Source of the DNA: Macrostomum hystrix
Lineage: Eukaryota > Platyhelminthes > Macrostomidae
Direction of reading: 5' to 3'
DNA: 64,000 bases
NCBI GenBank assembly: GCA_950097015.1
Contig: CATNEN010000034.1
Span: 186,001 to 250,000 of the forward strand
The notes under the pieces: model-generated
The model's database searches: none
What the model was told of the DNA's origin: nothing
Seen by the model: only the letters and a program-made list of their open reading frames with translations
Position numbers and translations under genes: made by a program
Shown here: positions 1 through 10,124 of the stretch, one piece after another
Position numbering within the stretch: position 1 is the first letter of the stretch
How the letters are laid out: each line of letters begins with the position of its first letter

Positions 1-785
1 GACCCCTGGCAACGCTGGAGCTCCAGCGCTGTCATTCCACTTTGGTGGACATTTTGAGAACTGCACATTCAACCTTAAGTGAGCTGCCTGAGTTCTAATA
101 AGAGCACGAGTAAGTGACATTTCTACTTGACAATGCCACACACGGTCATCTGGAGTATGCCGTGCAAACTGCTATGAAAATGTTGTCGCCGTTAATATTT
201 CGTAAACACCAACAACAATCCCCTTGTTGTACCGTTAATTCTTACTACGTTTTGAGCTCAAATAATTGCACTCTAAGTTTGCGTGCTGATAACGGTCATT
301 GACGCACGCATTTTAGGCCGTTGATGCACGCTGTCTATGGTAAAATCTAGCATTGACGTGGCACGCTGAGACTGCCTATCGTTTGATAATGTGGCATGTG
401 GTTATAATGTAGTGTGTTCTAATTTGGCTGTGTCTCGTTCGCTCTTGGCAAGCTGAATTCTTGACTCTAGTGTGTTTGTTGTCTGTGTCCTATCTTTGTT
501 TACTGAGGCAATGGTTGGTCTAATCCCCTCTGGGCATGTGACTTCTGTAGGGTCTGCTGCCCTTCCTTTAGACTTGAACTCTCGAAGCGGGCCCGGGGCA
601 CTGATGGCCTTATTTTCCATCTTTCTTGATGTACTCTATGGCCCATTCCCTGCGGCGGAGTGGTGGCTGTAATTGTCGCTCGCGAGGCCCCCGCGCTTTC
701 TGAGGCTGGGCTATATCAATGCTTTCCCCGGGGTTCCCTGCTTATTTTAAAGTGGCTATCTTCATTCGATTTTCTCTACGCTATC
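1..785. other. No confident gene; AT/GC-mixed leader region
   Basis: No protein family, RNA or repeat is recognised here. Short open frames exist (for example 472-672) but have no recognisable domain. It may be the 5' part of a mobile element split by the Tc1-like insertion at 1,128, but no matching terminus was found. Confidence 0.4.
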
Positions 786-1040
786 ATGTCGCGTTTTGAA
801 GTTGCCCGACTTACGGAGCTTATTGCCCATGTGGTGGCACGAATCAGTCGCCTAGAAGCCCGCCTAGCCGTTGAAATGTCGCGCACCACCTCTCTTGAGA
901 ACGGCTTGTTGGCTCTGCGTGGGCTGTCTGGCGGTCTGGGGGCCGGAGGCCTGGTTCTGCTAATCCTGGGCCTCCTTGTACTATTATTTTGCTGCTGTCG
1001 GCGTCGGGGCCCCCTAACCGAGGCCACCATGGCACCATAA
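786..1040 (+). CDS. Small single-pass membrane protein with coiled coil (hypothetical)
   Basis: An 84-residue frame opens at an ATG at 786; the frame itself stays open upstream to 660. Residues about 1-40 are a heptad-like amphipathic helix rich in Leu, Arg and Glu. A glycine-rich hinge follows, then a hydrophobic span of about 20 residues (GLVLLILGLLVLLFCCC), a basic CRRRG stop-transfer and a short tail. This is the layout of a tail-anchored protein or of the membrane-proximal end of an envelope-like protein. No family is recognised. It ends only 88 bp before the Tc1-like element, so it may belong to an older element interrupted there. It could also be a chance frame; no start context or transcript evidence decides this. 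Confidence 0.3.
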   Translation: MSRFEVARLTELIAHVVARISRLEARLAVEMSRTTSLENGLLALRGLSGGLGAGGLVLLILGLLVLLFCCCRRRGPLTEATMAP

Positions 1041-1127
1041 CTATTTGATCGGCCTCCGATTTCTGCGTGCTCTTATTTGACTTCCTAAACTTCTTGCTGT
1101 ATGCTTGTTCTGTATTTTTTTTATATA

Positions 1128-2560
1128 CACTCAGCAACATTGAAAAGTTTCCACCCTCGCGCAAGTTGTATATTTAGAGTTTTTGTCGCCAGACTTGTGC
1201 CATAGACGATTGATGATTTCGTCAACACGCACTTGGGCCATAGAATTCAAAAACTTGGGTCATAGACGCCAGACAAGTCGAAGGAAAGTCACATGGAGCA
1301 GACAGCAGCATCTTACAGGAGTCTAAAATCCACTTTCGCAACCGAACGCAATGGTTCGCCAAATGACCGACCTGGAACGAGCGCGCGCCATTGGCATGCT
1401 GGACGCTGGGATGTCCATCCGAGCTGTTGCTCGCCAAATTGGGCGGTCACACAAAGCAATCCGCAAACTGCAGATCAAGTGCAGAGAAACGGGCAGCGTG
1501 GCGCACGCCACGCGCGGCCTGCGGCTCAATATGCGCAGTACAACTAGGAGGGCGGACCGGCGATTGCTGCGAATGGTAAAGGGAAGCCCCACATTGCCAG
1601 CCACCCTGCTACGGCTGATGTGGGCTGAAAGAAGCAGGCGAGGGAATGTCCTGAGCGCCCAAACCATCCGACGACGATTGCGGGAGTCGGGGCTGCGATC
1701 CCGTAAGATGCGCAAACGGTCACGCCTGACCCCAACCCATGTGGCCAGCCGGGAACAATGGGCAATGCAAAGGGTCCACTGGAGGCAGCAGCAGTGGCGG
1801 CGAGTGATTTTCACAGATGAGAGCCGCTTTCGATTGTTCCGTGCCGACGGCCGCATTCGCGTGTGGCGCCAGCCGCGCCAGGAGATGCTGCCGCAGCACG
1901 TGCAAAACTCTGAGAGCCAGTCAGCTTCTATTCACGTGTGGGCAGGCATCACAATGCACGCGAAGACGGAGCTCGTGTTACTGGATGCGACTGTGACTGC
2001 CGAGTCGTACGCCAACCTTCTACAGACGCGCCTGCTGCCCTTCATTGATGCTTCATGTGGTGGCGTGGGGAACTGCGTCCTCCAAGACGACAACGCCCCA
2101 CCGCATCGCGCAGCCGCTGTGGCGCATCTGAAGGAGCTGCTGCACCTGCGAACCTTGCGCTGGCCGTCCCGATCACCGGACATGAATCCCATAGAGCACG
2201 TTTGGGATTACCTGAAGCGCTCGATTCGGCGCGACAATCCGCCGCAAAATGTTGCCCAACTGCGCGAATCACTGTCTACTGCATGGCAACAACTACCGCA
2301 AGATTTTCTGCGACGCCTGGTTCTGGGGATGCCCCGGAGAGTGAGCGCTCTGCTGCACTCACGTGGCTGCTATACGCGTTACTGACCCTGTTCTGGGCGA
2401 GTTGTCACCCATGCTCGCGTACTTTGTTTCTTTGCTGTTCCTTTGCTTCGGTCGATTCCGGATTATATATTTGTCTATGGCTCAAACCACGAATATCTCC
2501 ACAGACCAAAACGTTGCCCCTTCGCGCGCTAGGGTGGAAACTTTTCAATGTGGCTGAGTG
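1128..2560 (+). mobile_element. Tc1-like (Tc1/mariner) DNA transposon, apparently complete
   Basis: The element is 1,433 bp and is flanked by TA on both sides (1,126-1,127 and 2,561-2,562), the standard target duplication. Terminal inverted repeats of about 35 bp start CACTCAGC at the left and end GCTGAGTG at the right; I count two mismatches across them. The left subterminal part has three direct repeats of the type ACTTGGGCCATAGA at about 1,193, 1,231 and 1,253, like the direct repeats used as inner binding sites in Tc1 relatives. One uninterrupted transposase frame fills the interior. Intact ends and an intact frame indicate a young, possibly mobile copy. Confidence 0.93.
1351..2385 (+). 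CDS. Tc1-family transposase, DD34E, intact
   Basis: The 344-residue product has the usual length for Tc1 transposases (about 340). The N-terminus (residues about 4-115) holds two helix-turn-helix units of the paired-like DNA-binding domain, including a GMSIRAVARQIGRSHKAI helix-turn-helix. The catalytic core follows: the first Asp in VIFTDESRF (residue 156), the second in QDDNAPPHRA (residue 247), and the Glu in DMNPIEHVWDYLK (residue 282). There are 34 residues between the last two, so the triad is DD34E. Such enzymes act in the nucleus, bind the inverted repeats and cut and paste the element into TA. No stop or frameshift breaks the frame. The ATG at 1,351 gives a family-typical N-terminus; an alternative frame at 1,293 does not match. 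Confidence 0.95.
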   Translation: MVRQMTDLERARAIGMLDAGMSIRAVARQIGRSHKAIRKLQIKCRETGSVAHATRGLRLNMRSTTRRADRRLLRMVKGSPTLPATLLRLMWAERSRRGNVLSAQTIRRRLRESGLRSRKMRKRSRLTPTHVASREQWAMQRVHWRQQQWRRVIFTDESRFRLFRADGRIRVWRQPRQEMLPQHVQNSESQSASIHVWAGITMHAKTELVLLDATVTAESYANLLQTRLLPFIDASCGGVGNCVLQDDNAPPHRAAAVAHLKELLHLRTLRWPSRSPDMNPIEHVWDYLKRSIRRDNPPQNVAQLRESLSTAWQQLPQDFLRRLVLGMPRRVSALLHSRGCYTRY

Positions 2561-2562
2561 TA

Positions 2563-3144
2563 TTTTATTTTATTTTTTTTGTGTGCATTATAGTGTGAGT
2601 TCTTTTGCCAATGATTGATGTGTAATTGCTTGACACGTCGGAGTGGATATACTAACAATAAGTGTTAATTGATATTTTTGTAAACGAAAACAATGAGTGT
2701 TGGATCATGAAATTTGATGAAGCCTTGCCTTTGTACTCTTCGTTTTTCTAAACTTAAATTCAATTTGATTGACGGGCCTGGCTTCCCCAGATGCGTCTGT
2801 GGACTCCTGCCTGAAAATTAGCTATTTGAGTGTATGCATTTTTGTTGTAATCTTAGATTTATCCAGGATAGTCCCTGAAATGGTGCATAGCGCCTAGGCT
2901 GGAAAGTGCCATGTTTTTGCGTTACCTTGGTGATAAGGACATAGTGTTTTTATCCAGATCATGGATCGGTTATACGAGTACTAACGAGATTTTTATTGTT
3001 CGATTGATTGATGCTTAGTATAATCACCTTGTACTTGTTATTTCTGTAGTGAATGTTTATGTTTTTTTGGTTATTCTGGTTGAAAAAGAAAGAGAAATGA
3101 AATAAAAAGGACGTACCTGATTTTTGTTTACGTGCGGCTGACGG
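2563..3144. other. Non-coding AT-rich stretch
   Basis: No gene is supported. An AATAAA-like sequence near 3,100 in an A-rich context could be a polyadenylation signal of an older element, but nothing upstream links to it. Confidence 0.4.
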
Positions 3145-3356
3145 CCATGAGTCAGACTCTGGTTAAGCCATGATTCAAACTCTGGTTGGCTATGATTCAA
3201 ACTCTGGTTAGCCATGATTCAAACTCTGGTTGGCTATGATTCAAACTCTGGTTAGCCATGATTCAAACTCTGGTTGGCTATGAACCCTATGATTCAAACT
3301 CTGGTTTAGCCATGATTCAGACTCTGGTTTTGCCATGATTCAAACTCTGGTTTAGC
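3145..3356. repeat. 22-bp minisatellite
   Basis: About nine tandem units of the type CATGATTCAAACTCTGGTTA with small variants alternating GGTTAGC and GGTTGGC. Confidence 0.85.
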
Positions 3357-3375
3357 CGTAGTAGTAGGGCGAATT

Positions 3376-3690
3376 ATGACACTGCCGCATTAGCACTGGG
3401 GAGATAGGAAAGCAATGTAAAAGGATAGGAGCGGGGCCTACACAGTGGAGATATGCAGGCCAATCAGGTGGGTTTGTGCAGGAGACCATTACTGTGCTAA
3501 TGGCACGGCCGCATTAGCACTGTGGAGATAGGAAAGCAATGTAAAAGGATAGGAGCGGGGCCTACACAGTGGAGATATGCAGGCCAATCAGGTGGGTTTG
3601 TGCAGGAGCCCATTACTGTGCTTATGACACTGCCGCATTAGCACTGTGGAGATAGGAAAGCAATGTAAAATGATAGGAAGGAAACGAATG
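3376..3690. repeat. 124-bp tandem repeat, about 2.4 copies
   Basis: The anchor GCCGCATTAGCACT recurs at 3,384, 3,508 and 3,632, a period of 124 bp. The copies are nearly identical, which suggests recent duplication. Tandem arrays just outside an EnSpm/CACTA element could be its subterminal repeats, but this is inference. Confidence 0.85.
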
Positions 3691-3848
3691 CACTGCAGAG
3701 ATAAGAGAAATGGCTGGCCTATCTTTTTGCATTAGGGATGGATTAACGCTGCAGGGATAGGAAAAGAGGCCGGCCTATCTCTTTGCGCTGGGTGATTAAC
3801 ACAGCAGAGGTAGGAGTAGAGGGGGGGTGTGGGGGTGTAGGGGTGTAA

Positions 3849-4030
3849 CTATTCGAAGCTACCCAATGTGTATTCAACTGTACTCGAAACTATTCCAAGC
3901 TACCCATTGTATATTCAATTGTACTCGAAACTATCCGGAGCTACCAAATGTGTATTAAACTGTACTCGAAACTATTCGGAGCTACCAAAGGTGTATTCAA
4001 CTGTACTCGAAACTATTCCAAGCTACTGGA
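3849..4030. repeat. 41-bp tandem repeat, about 4 copies
   Basis: Units built on GTACTCGAAACTATTC and AAGCTACC repeat with a 41-bp period and slight divergence. The open frame that runs through them reflects the repeat, not a gene. The stretch 4,030-4,380 that follows holds nothing recognisable. Confidence 0.8.
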
Positions 4031-4461
4031 ATCTGTTGCGAAGCAAATAAGAGTGAGTGATGGACGCAGTTGCGCGTGTTGACTCTGAAGACAGCTGGAG
4101 TTTATTTTTTGGGTTGTACGTTAGATGTGTTTAGGTCAGACAGAATTATTACCCGGATGTGATCCCAAATTAGGACAACTGTCTATCCATCATGATTTTA
4201 TCCTTTCCACTCTATCGGTGCGAAGTAAAGACGAACAAAAAATTTTATACCCGAAAAGTTGTTCAGCTTGGACGCTTTGAAGCACTGAGTGTGCTACTGT
4301 TTTAATCCTTTTAAGCCTTTGTTTTAAATCCTTTTATTACTGGGCCGTTTATACGACAGCATGCATGGTCGCATAGCTATTTGAGGTATTTGACATTCGA
4401 ATGTGCTTGGTCTGACTCGAGCTCGCAAGCTAGTATAGCCTGTAACTACGCTAGTTTACAG

Positions 4462-4758
4462 ATGGCCCAAGGCAGTGACGGCAGTCCGATTGACTGGTCT
4501 GCATTATTGGACCAGGTCATCATCGAGATGGCGCCAACCCGACCAGGGTCCCCAGCCGCATCGCCGCCTGGACGGGAGAGGACCGCTAGCGAGCTGGCCA
4601 GCCAGATATTTTGGTCGGATGAGCCACTCGCAATTCGGCTTCCTTCTCCCCCTTCTCCCCCTCCTCCGGATGTAGTTGTGTCGGCGTCGCCGCACGCCAC
4701 GTCACCAGAACCGACATCCCCTGTCCCCTCTGTGCAGTCGGAGCCACCGGAGCGCTAG
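4462..4758 (+). CDS. Small Pro/Ser-rich acidic ORF (hypothetical)
   Basis: From the ATG at 4,462 the frame gives 98 residues. The first 30 hold a short amphipathic stretch (DWSALLDQVIIEM). The rest is a proline- and serine-rich low-complexity tail (PSPPSPPPPD and similar). No family is recognised. It lies just upstream of two glutamine/arginine-rich coiled-coil frames and of the EnSpm/CACTA-like transposase, so it may be an accessory exon of that element. High GC and strong codon bias compared with the AT-rich flanks support coding origin, but no splice model is proven. Confidence 0.35.
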   Translation: MAQGSDGSPIDWSALLDQVIIEMAPTRPGSPAASPPGRERTASELASQIFWSDEPLAIRLPSPPSPPPPDVVVSASPHATSPEPTSPVPSVQSEPPER

Positions 4759-4858
4759 GGGGAGGTACAAAACATCTAGGAGAGTAGACAGCACAGAAGA
4801 ATGATCAGGGAATTGTTGTCTAAATAAATACTTTACTTTTCTTAATTCATTCAACGAC

Positions 4859-4978
4859 ATGGGGGCACACCTGAAAAGGCAGGAGCACGCCATCCGGGAA
4901 CAGCAGCGCGAATTGCTGCGTCAGCGACGCGAGCAGGCGCAGCGTCGACTTGATGCCGTGGTAGAGGGCAACGATTGA
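4859..4978 (+). CDS. Short Gln/Arg-rich coiled-coil ORF (hypothetical)
   Basis: A 39-residue frame starts at ATG 4,859 and ends at TGA 4,976-4,978. It is almost wholly charged coiled coil (IREQQRELLRQRREQAQRRL). Its composition resembles the frame at 5,095-5,532, so the two may be parts or duplicates of one coiled-coil protein. It is too short to assign a function. Confidence 0.25.
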   Translation: MGAHLKRQEHAIREQQRELLRQRREQAQRRLDAVVEGND

Positions 4979-5094
4979 CGGGAGCAGTACGCGGGAGAAA
5001 TAGAGGGAATTACAATGAGACGTGACGATATTGGGGTACATTCACCATCTAAAGTATACTGTAGATTTCAGCAACTGCCTTTTCGACCCCCCTG

Positions 5095-5532
5095 ATGTCG
5101 AGCTCGTTCAATCAACCCTCTTCTGCCAACGCCCGGCAGCTGGATGTTCAGGAGCAGCAACGGCAGCGCGCTCTTGATATGGGCAGCTCCAACCAGCAAC
5201 TCTGGGATCTCATGTATCCCGGTTTGGGGCATGAGGACAGGCGCAGTCTCGACGGCATGGAGGCCGATCTGCGGGACCAGAGGGAGGTCCTGGAGCGACA
5301 GCGCGGCATACTGCAGCAGCAGGAGCAGCTGCTAGAACAGCAGTTTTTACTCCTCCAACAACGCCGTGAGGAAAGGCTCCGCCGCGAGCGAGATGAGCAG
5401 CTGCTGGCGCAGGACGCCGAGCGGGAGCACCGCCGTGATGCCTCGGACTCCGATGATGATGACTTATTCCGCATTCCGCTACGTCAACGTCCCCAGGGCC
5501 CTCTTGTTCCACCTCACTTGCGGGAGCTGTAG
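5095..5532 (+). CDS. Gln/Arg-rich coiled-coil protein (hypothetical)
   Basis: The frame starts at ATG 5,095 and encodes 145 residues. Residues about 60-105 form a strong heptad coiled coil (LERQRGILQQQEQLLEQQF), continuing into REERLRRERDEQLL. An acidic SDSDDDD patch and a Pro/Leu tail follow. No enzyme motif is visible. It lies 137 bp before the first recognised EnSpm/CACTA transposase exon in the same direction and may be an accessory product of that element, for example an oligomerising or DNA-binding partner. That role is inferred from position only. Confidence 0.4.
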   Translation: MSSSFNQPSSANARQLDVQEQQRQRALDMGSSNQQLWDLMYPGLGHEDRRSLDGMEADLRDQREVLERQRGILQQQEQLLEQQFLLLQQRREERLRRERDEQLLAQDAEREHRRDASDSDDDDLFRIPLRQRPQGPLVPPHLREL

Positions 5533-5668
5533 ATGGAGCTAAGAATAGGGCCTTAATTCAGGGTTTAGGGATTTTGTCGATTTCCGGATACCTTTACATT
5601 TCGCGCCGCACCCTAAAGTGTCTTACTGTCCTCTACTGTGTTCTACTGTCCTTCCACGACGTCCACAG

Positions 5669-7407
5669 GTTTTCCGGACTTCCCCTAAGAGCATATGCCC
5701 AGTGTACGTGTGCGTCACTGAGGTTCCAGATCGCCGAAAGTCCGAGTTCATCGTGACTGGAGGCTTCTGGTGCGGACGGCGGAAACTGGGCTGCATGGCA
5801 TTCTTGCCTATGCTCGTGGAGCATCTTGCCGCACTGCAGACGCTCGGAGTCCAGTACTCGACCGGAGGCGGAGCGGACGGCAGGCAAGCTGGAGTAGTAC
5901 GCCTGCATCCGCTGATCTTCCTGATGGACGCGCCTCAGAGAGCGGAAGCTGTGTGCCTGATGCAGCACAACGGGACCAATGGTTGCGACAAGTGCTACAT
6001 CAGCATCAGCAGTGTCGAGGAGTCAGGCCGGACCGTCAGGTTTTTTCCGCCTGATGTCTCAATGGCAGACTTGGGAGGCGGGAGGGTTGCGATAATGTCA
6101 GGCGGCGCACTCTCGCAGACACGGTCCACCTGGCACGAATTCGACCGCGGAACGTCGACAACCTGCTTGGTGTTAAGGGTGTGTCCCCATTGTACCGCCT
6201 GCCAGGCCTCGACTACGTCGGCGACACTCCTCCATGCTACTTGCACCAGCTTGAGGGCGGCCTGGTCAAGTACCTGATGCTGCAGCTTTTCCATAAGAGC
6301 AAATTGGACCCCCATGGCCGTAAGTGCAGGCAGCAGTACACATAAACACACTTGCCAATGTGCGCTACTTCCATTGACATTTTACCGCATCCAATAACCA
6401 CACAGGAAATCCTGACTACCGAGGTACAATCGCCGCTGTTGACCGACTGACTTCGGCGATTAAGGTACCGGGAAAGTGCGTCCAGCGTGCGCCTCGGTCT
6501 CTGAATGACCTGAAGCACTTCAGGGGCCATGAGTTTGAGGCCTGGTTGCTGCTGTATGGGCCTATGGTGCTACCAGCAGTGCTTGATGAAGCCTATGCGC
6601 AGCATCTGTTGGCGCTGTCGTCTGCATTTTTCTGGCTCACTCTAGACGGTGCCCCTCTGGCGGAGGTCCATAAGTGCAAAGCGACACTGCGCCGCTTTCT
6701 GCATCAGCTGCCAATCCTTTACTCGAGACGCGACCTCACCTACAATGCGCCATATGGTCTGCGAGCACATGGCTGACTTCGCGCTGCAATTTGGGCCAGT
6801 GCATCGCCTCTCAGCCAGTCTTTTTGAAGCTCAGCACTATAGGCTGCTGTCTAGGCTGCATGGCCGCAGACGCCTAGGTCCAGAGCTGCGCAACATCGTC
6901 GACGCAGACAGTGCCTGCCGCCGACTTCTGGGGTCCAGCCAACTGCCAGCTGGTCAGGAAGATGCTGATGATCGCCGGATCGTCGAAGGGGTGATGCTTC
7001 AGTGCCCCATTCGACAGTCCCCAGGAAAATTCCGCCACGCTGTTCTGCCTAATGGCTTTGCCCTGGAGTTGTTTCGGCCGAGTTTGGCGCACATGCGCAC
7101 GGTCTCCTGCTTTGTTGGAACCTTTGCGGACGTGGTCCCCGACGCTGCTCTTGACTTCGCAAGAGTCGAGAGCATTTCTGAGTCAGCCGGCACTGTATTT
7201 GTCCGCCTACGACCAGTGCGTGTCGCCGATGCACCCGCCGCACCGCTTGTCCTGCTCACTGGAGCTGCAGGTGGGGAAGAAGCAGGCTGTACCTTCACTC
7301 ACGCTCGGCGGCTAATGTGCGACCCCTTCGGCGAACTTCCTAGCGACATGGACACCGTCCAGCACTTTAGCTGCATCCTGCCGTCAGCGACACGCACATT
7401 GCGTTAA
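5669..7407 (+). pseudogene. EnSpm/CACTA (TNP2-like) transposase, frameshifted
   Basis: The first exon begins after an acceptor at 5,667-5,668. It carries the family blocks KSICPVYVCVTEVP, TGGFWCGRRKLG and the catalytic-Asp block FLMDAPQRA (Asp codon 5,927-5,929), then the HNGTNGCDKCY zinc-binding motif. After a frame change near 6,100 come GVKGVSPLYRLPGLDYV and the block CYLHQLEGGLVKYLM, matching the family's D-x-MH...GVVK segment. A phase-1 intron of 86 nt (6,320-6,405, GTAAGT...CAG) leads to RAPRSLNDLKHF and FEAWLLLYGPMVL. A second frame change near 6,750 precedes EHMADFALQFGPV and the tail. The first catalytic Asp, expected in an upstream exon, was not located. Two frame breaks and the missing N-terminus make it non-functional unless sequencing error is involved. 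The family moves DNA by cut and paste. Confidence 0.85.
6320..6405 (+). other. 86-nt intron within the EnSpm-like transposase
   Basis: Donor GTAAGT follows a codon split after its first base, and acceptor CACACAG restores it exactly. The encoded protein continues into the next family block across this join. This supports a genuine retained intron in a once-functional transposase gene. Confidence 0.75.
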
Positions 7408-7550
7408 TGCCCCATGCCCAGGCTTCTTTCGCCTGAATGTGAACCCCTATAATACTGGCACTGGCACGCGGGGTTTCCCAGAACTTTCAATTCATTTCCC
7501 TTTATCTGTAACTGATATACTGGTTTCCCAGAACTTGTAACTGAACTTCC

Positions 7551-7725
7551 CAGAACAGTTCCTGAGTTCGATTCCGCGGCGAGGCCACATTTATTTGGGG
7601 CGCAGCCGCAGATAGAAGGCTTGGGGACTTGTAGTGCAATCTGTGATGACGGTATCTCTGATATTCTGAAATGGGCAGAATGGCCTTCTCTAGGTCCAGT
7701 GACACCCATGTGTGGCACTATTCAC
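7551..7725 (+). mobile_element. tRNA-derived SINE, 5'-truncated copy
   Basis: It matches the full SINE at 44,798 from the B box (GTTCGATTCC) through GGGGCGCAGCCGC and GTGCAAT to the CAGTGACACC tail. The tRNA A-box half is absent. The segment lies between the EnSpm-like transposase and the BEN-like ORF. Confidence 0.7.
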
Positions 7726-7875
7726 TTTGTGTTCGTTAGAATTCGATCCTTTGAATACATACGATACTAATAAACGTGCTCTGACACAACGTGGGACAAG
7801 AGCACAACAAACTGATGTACTAATTTCCCCCTGATTGCAGCCAGCAGCTTGCTTTCGAATTTTTTTCCTAAAGAA

Positions 7876-9775
7876 ATGGCACCCAAGAAAACAACCTGTG
7901 ATCTTTGCGGGGCTGCGCCACCTGCCCTTTCCTGCCGCACCTGCAAGAAGAAATTCTGCGAGGCTTGTAGTGCTGTGACGCACCGGCATCCAGAAAGGCA
8001 GCGGCACAGGCCGCTCGCGATTGCCGATCGCGATACAGTGCAGCCAACCGCCACCACCGTGCCGAAGGATGTGACATCGGCCAGACTGGCACGGGAGGCT
8101 TCGGCTTTGGACTCTGGCCCCTCCTTCGCGGCAGCCCCAGCTCCGCCTGTCCACTCTGTGCCCGCCCAAGCCCCTCCGCCTGTCCCCTCTGTGCCCGCCC
8201 AAGCCCCTCCGCCTGTCCACTCTGTGCCCGCCCAAGCTCCTCCGTCTGTCCCCTGTGCCCGCCCAAGCCCCTCCGCCTGTCCCCTCTGTGGCTGCCGAAG
8301 CCCCTCCGCCTGTCCCGCCAGCCTTGTCTGCTCCCCAACCGCCAGCATCTCCAGCGAAGAGGCGGCGTCAACTACCAACGACGGCTGCGGCTTCCTCAGT
8401 CCCAGGTGGGTCAGAGCAGCAACTGGCACGTGCAGTTTCTGCCCCAGCGCAATTTCAGAGCTGTGCAATCCCGTCGAATTGCAACAGCAGCTCCCCCCGG
8501 GGGCTACAAGCGCTGGTCGGAGGTTGAAGTGTACTGCGCCAAAACCATCAGCCCCACAACTATATGTCACCGCGCAGTACTCTTTAATGGCCCCTTTGCA
8601 TCCTACTCCATTGCCAAGACGCACGAGCAGCTGTGCCGTAACCTGCCTCCCGATCCGGTTTCAGTGCAACCTACTTGCGTGCAGTGCCAGCTGCGAGACG
8701 CTCAGCTGCTGGAAGCACGCAGTGCTGCCGCCTCACTGCGAGATACGGTCAGCCGCACTGCAGCTGAAGCCAGCCAGCTGCGAGATGAGCTGGCAACGTC
8801 TATGGCAACTCAGGATGAGCTGCGGGGCGAGATTGATCGCCTGCGCAGTGTCATCGACGCACTGCATTTGGAGCAGGATCGCGACAGCGCACTTTTGGCC
8901 AACGGACTGGCATCCGTGGCTGCGCTGGTGGAGCAGCTCCGAGCTGTTCCTGCCGGGAAGCTCAGCAGCCGTGGCGCTTGCGCTGCAGATGTTTCTCAGC
9001 CTGCCCAGCTGCCCAGCGACCTCTTCGACCTTGCGCTGACTCCGATCAGCCAGGGAGTCAGTGACTCCGGAGTGACTGCAGGATACTCCAGTCAGAAGCC
9101 AGCTGCAGCCCGTTCTGCCACCAGCTGCACCCAGCGGCTCATGTCTGGCAGCTCGGTTTTGGTGAGGAGGCAAAATATTTCGCCAGTAGTAAAAGCCGTC
9201 CTTGTCATCATTCCTTCATCATCAGGGTCTTCTCGCAAAATATCTCACAGGTTACCCCGGCAGCCTGGTCTTTACTTGCAGCCGCTCTGGCCGAATACAA
9301 GGCCAACAGGACGGATGCCACTCGCCGCCTTCTGATTCGTAAACTGCTGCAGGCCGTGTTTTCCGAAGAGGAGATTCGGTCCTGCACATACAAGGGCAAG
9401 AGCCGCGGAGCCGAAGGTCGTATGGCCGCACCATTCGACAAGCGGCAGGCCGTCACGAGCTACTTGCTTAGTGAGGCTGGCTTGTCAAAGTGCGAGCGGG
9501 AGGTACATGACATCTTCCGGCGCCTCACGGAAACTCACCGCCGTGCCCTCCGCCCGCCTACCAGCACTCCAAAGAAAAGCAGAGGTGCCGACGCAGGCGC
9601 AGTGGGAGCCGCTGACGATGCAGCCGGAGCCGCTGCCGACGCCTCCGGAGCCGCTGCCGACGCATCCGGGGCCGCTGCTGACGCAGCCGGAGCCGCTGCT
9701 GAAGCAGCCGGAGCAGCCGTTGTAGATGACTTTGAAGAAGACAGTGACGGGTCAGATGAGGAGGCCATGGAATAA
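7876..9775 (+). pseudogene. B-box zinc finger / Pro-rich / coiled-coil / BEN-like protein (transposon second ORF?)
   Basis: The frame starts at ATG 7,876 with a B-box-type finger in the first 45 residues (CDLCG, CRTCKKKFCEAC, then paired His). Four to five copies of a VPAQAPPPVHS-type unit follow. The repeat breaks frame near 8,252, where one unit is two bases short, and another frame change lies near 8,400. A coiled coil (about 8,690-8,960) then leads to an in-phase 89-nt intron (9,162-9,250, GTGAGG...CACAG). The last exon reads LLIRKLLQAVFSEEEIRSC and further, resembling a BEN domain, a DNA-binding fold of chromatin factors. It ends in an Ala/Gly/Asp repeat and an acidic tail (DDFEEDSDGSDEE). 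Orientation and closeness to the EnSpm-like transposase suggest an accessory DNA-binding protein. BEN assignment is by motif memory only. Confidence 0.6.
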
Positions 9776-9822
9776 CTGAATAACTCTCAACTTACAACTC
9801 TCTTCCTGTGGGTCACTCTAGG

Positions 9823-10095
9823 TGTGGTCTGCGCTGCCGCTCTTCCCCAGGTCGGGTCGGATGAGGCGAACAGGTCGGGGCTGCTGACCCATTTTTACAC
9901 TTGGGGTTAAAAGTTCTAAAGCGTCTCAACTCTTCCCCTTCTTAAAATAGCTAACGGAGTGCTGCACTTAACGGAGTTGATCGACACACTTTTGACCCAC
10001 AAAGGCGGTTCACTTTTTTCATCAGGTAGATGTGGTTTGGGCTGCCGCTCTTCCCCAGGTCGGGTCGGATCATGAGGCGAACTGGTCGGGGCTGC
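9823..10095. repeat. Pair of about 65-bp direct repeats
   Basis: A segment containing GCTGCCGCTCTTCCCCAGGT and GGTCGGGGCTGC occurs at 9,823-9,885 and again, slightly diverged, at 10,027-10,095. The spacing is about 204 bp. They lie just upstream of the gypsy pol and might be remnants of a tandem leader, but they do not match its putative 3' LTR. Confidence 0.7.
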
Positions 10096-10124
10096 CTTCA
10101 ATTGCTTAGTCTTAATTAGGAAGC

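Noticed and set aside
9535-9768. Minus-strand Ala/Ser-rich frame
   Set aside because: Shadow of the Ala/Gly/Asp repeat tail of the BEN-like ORF on the plus strand.
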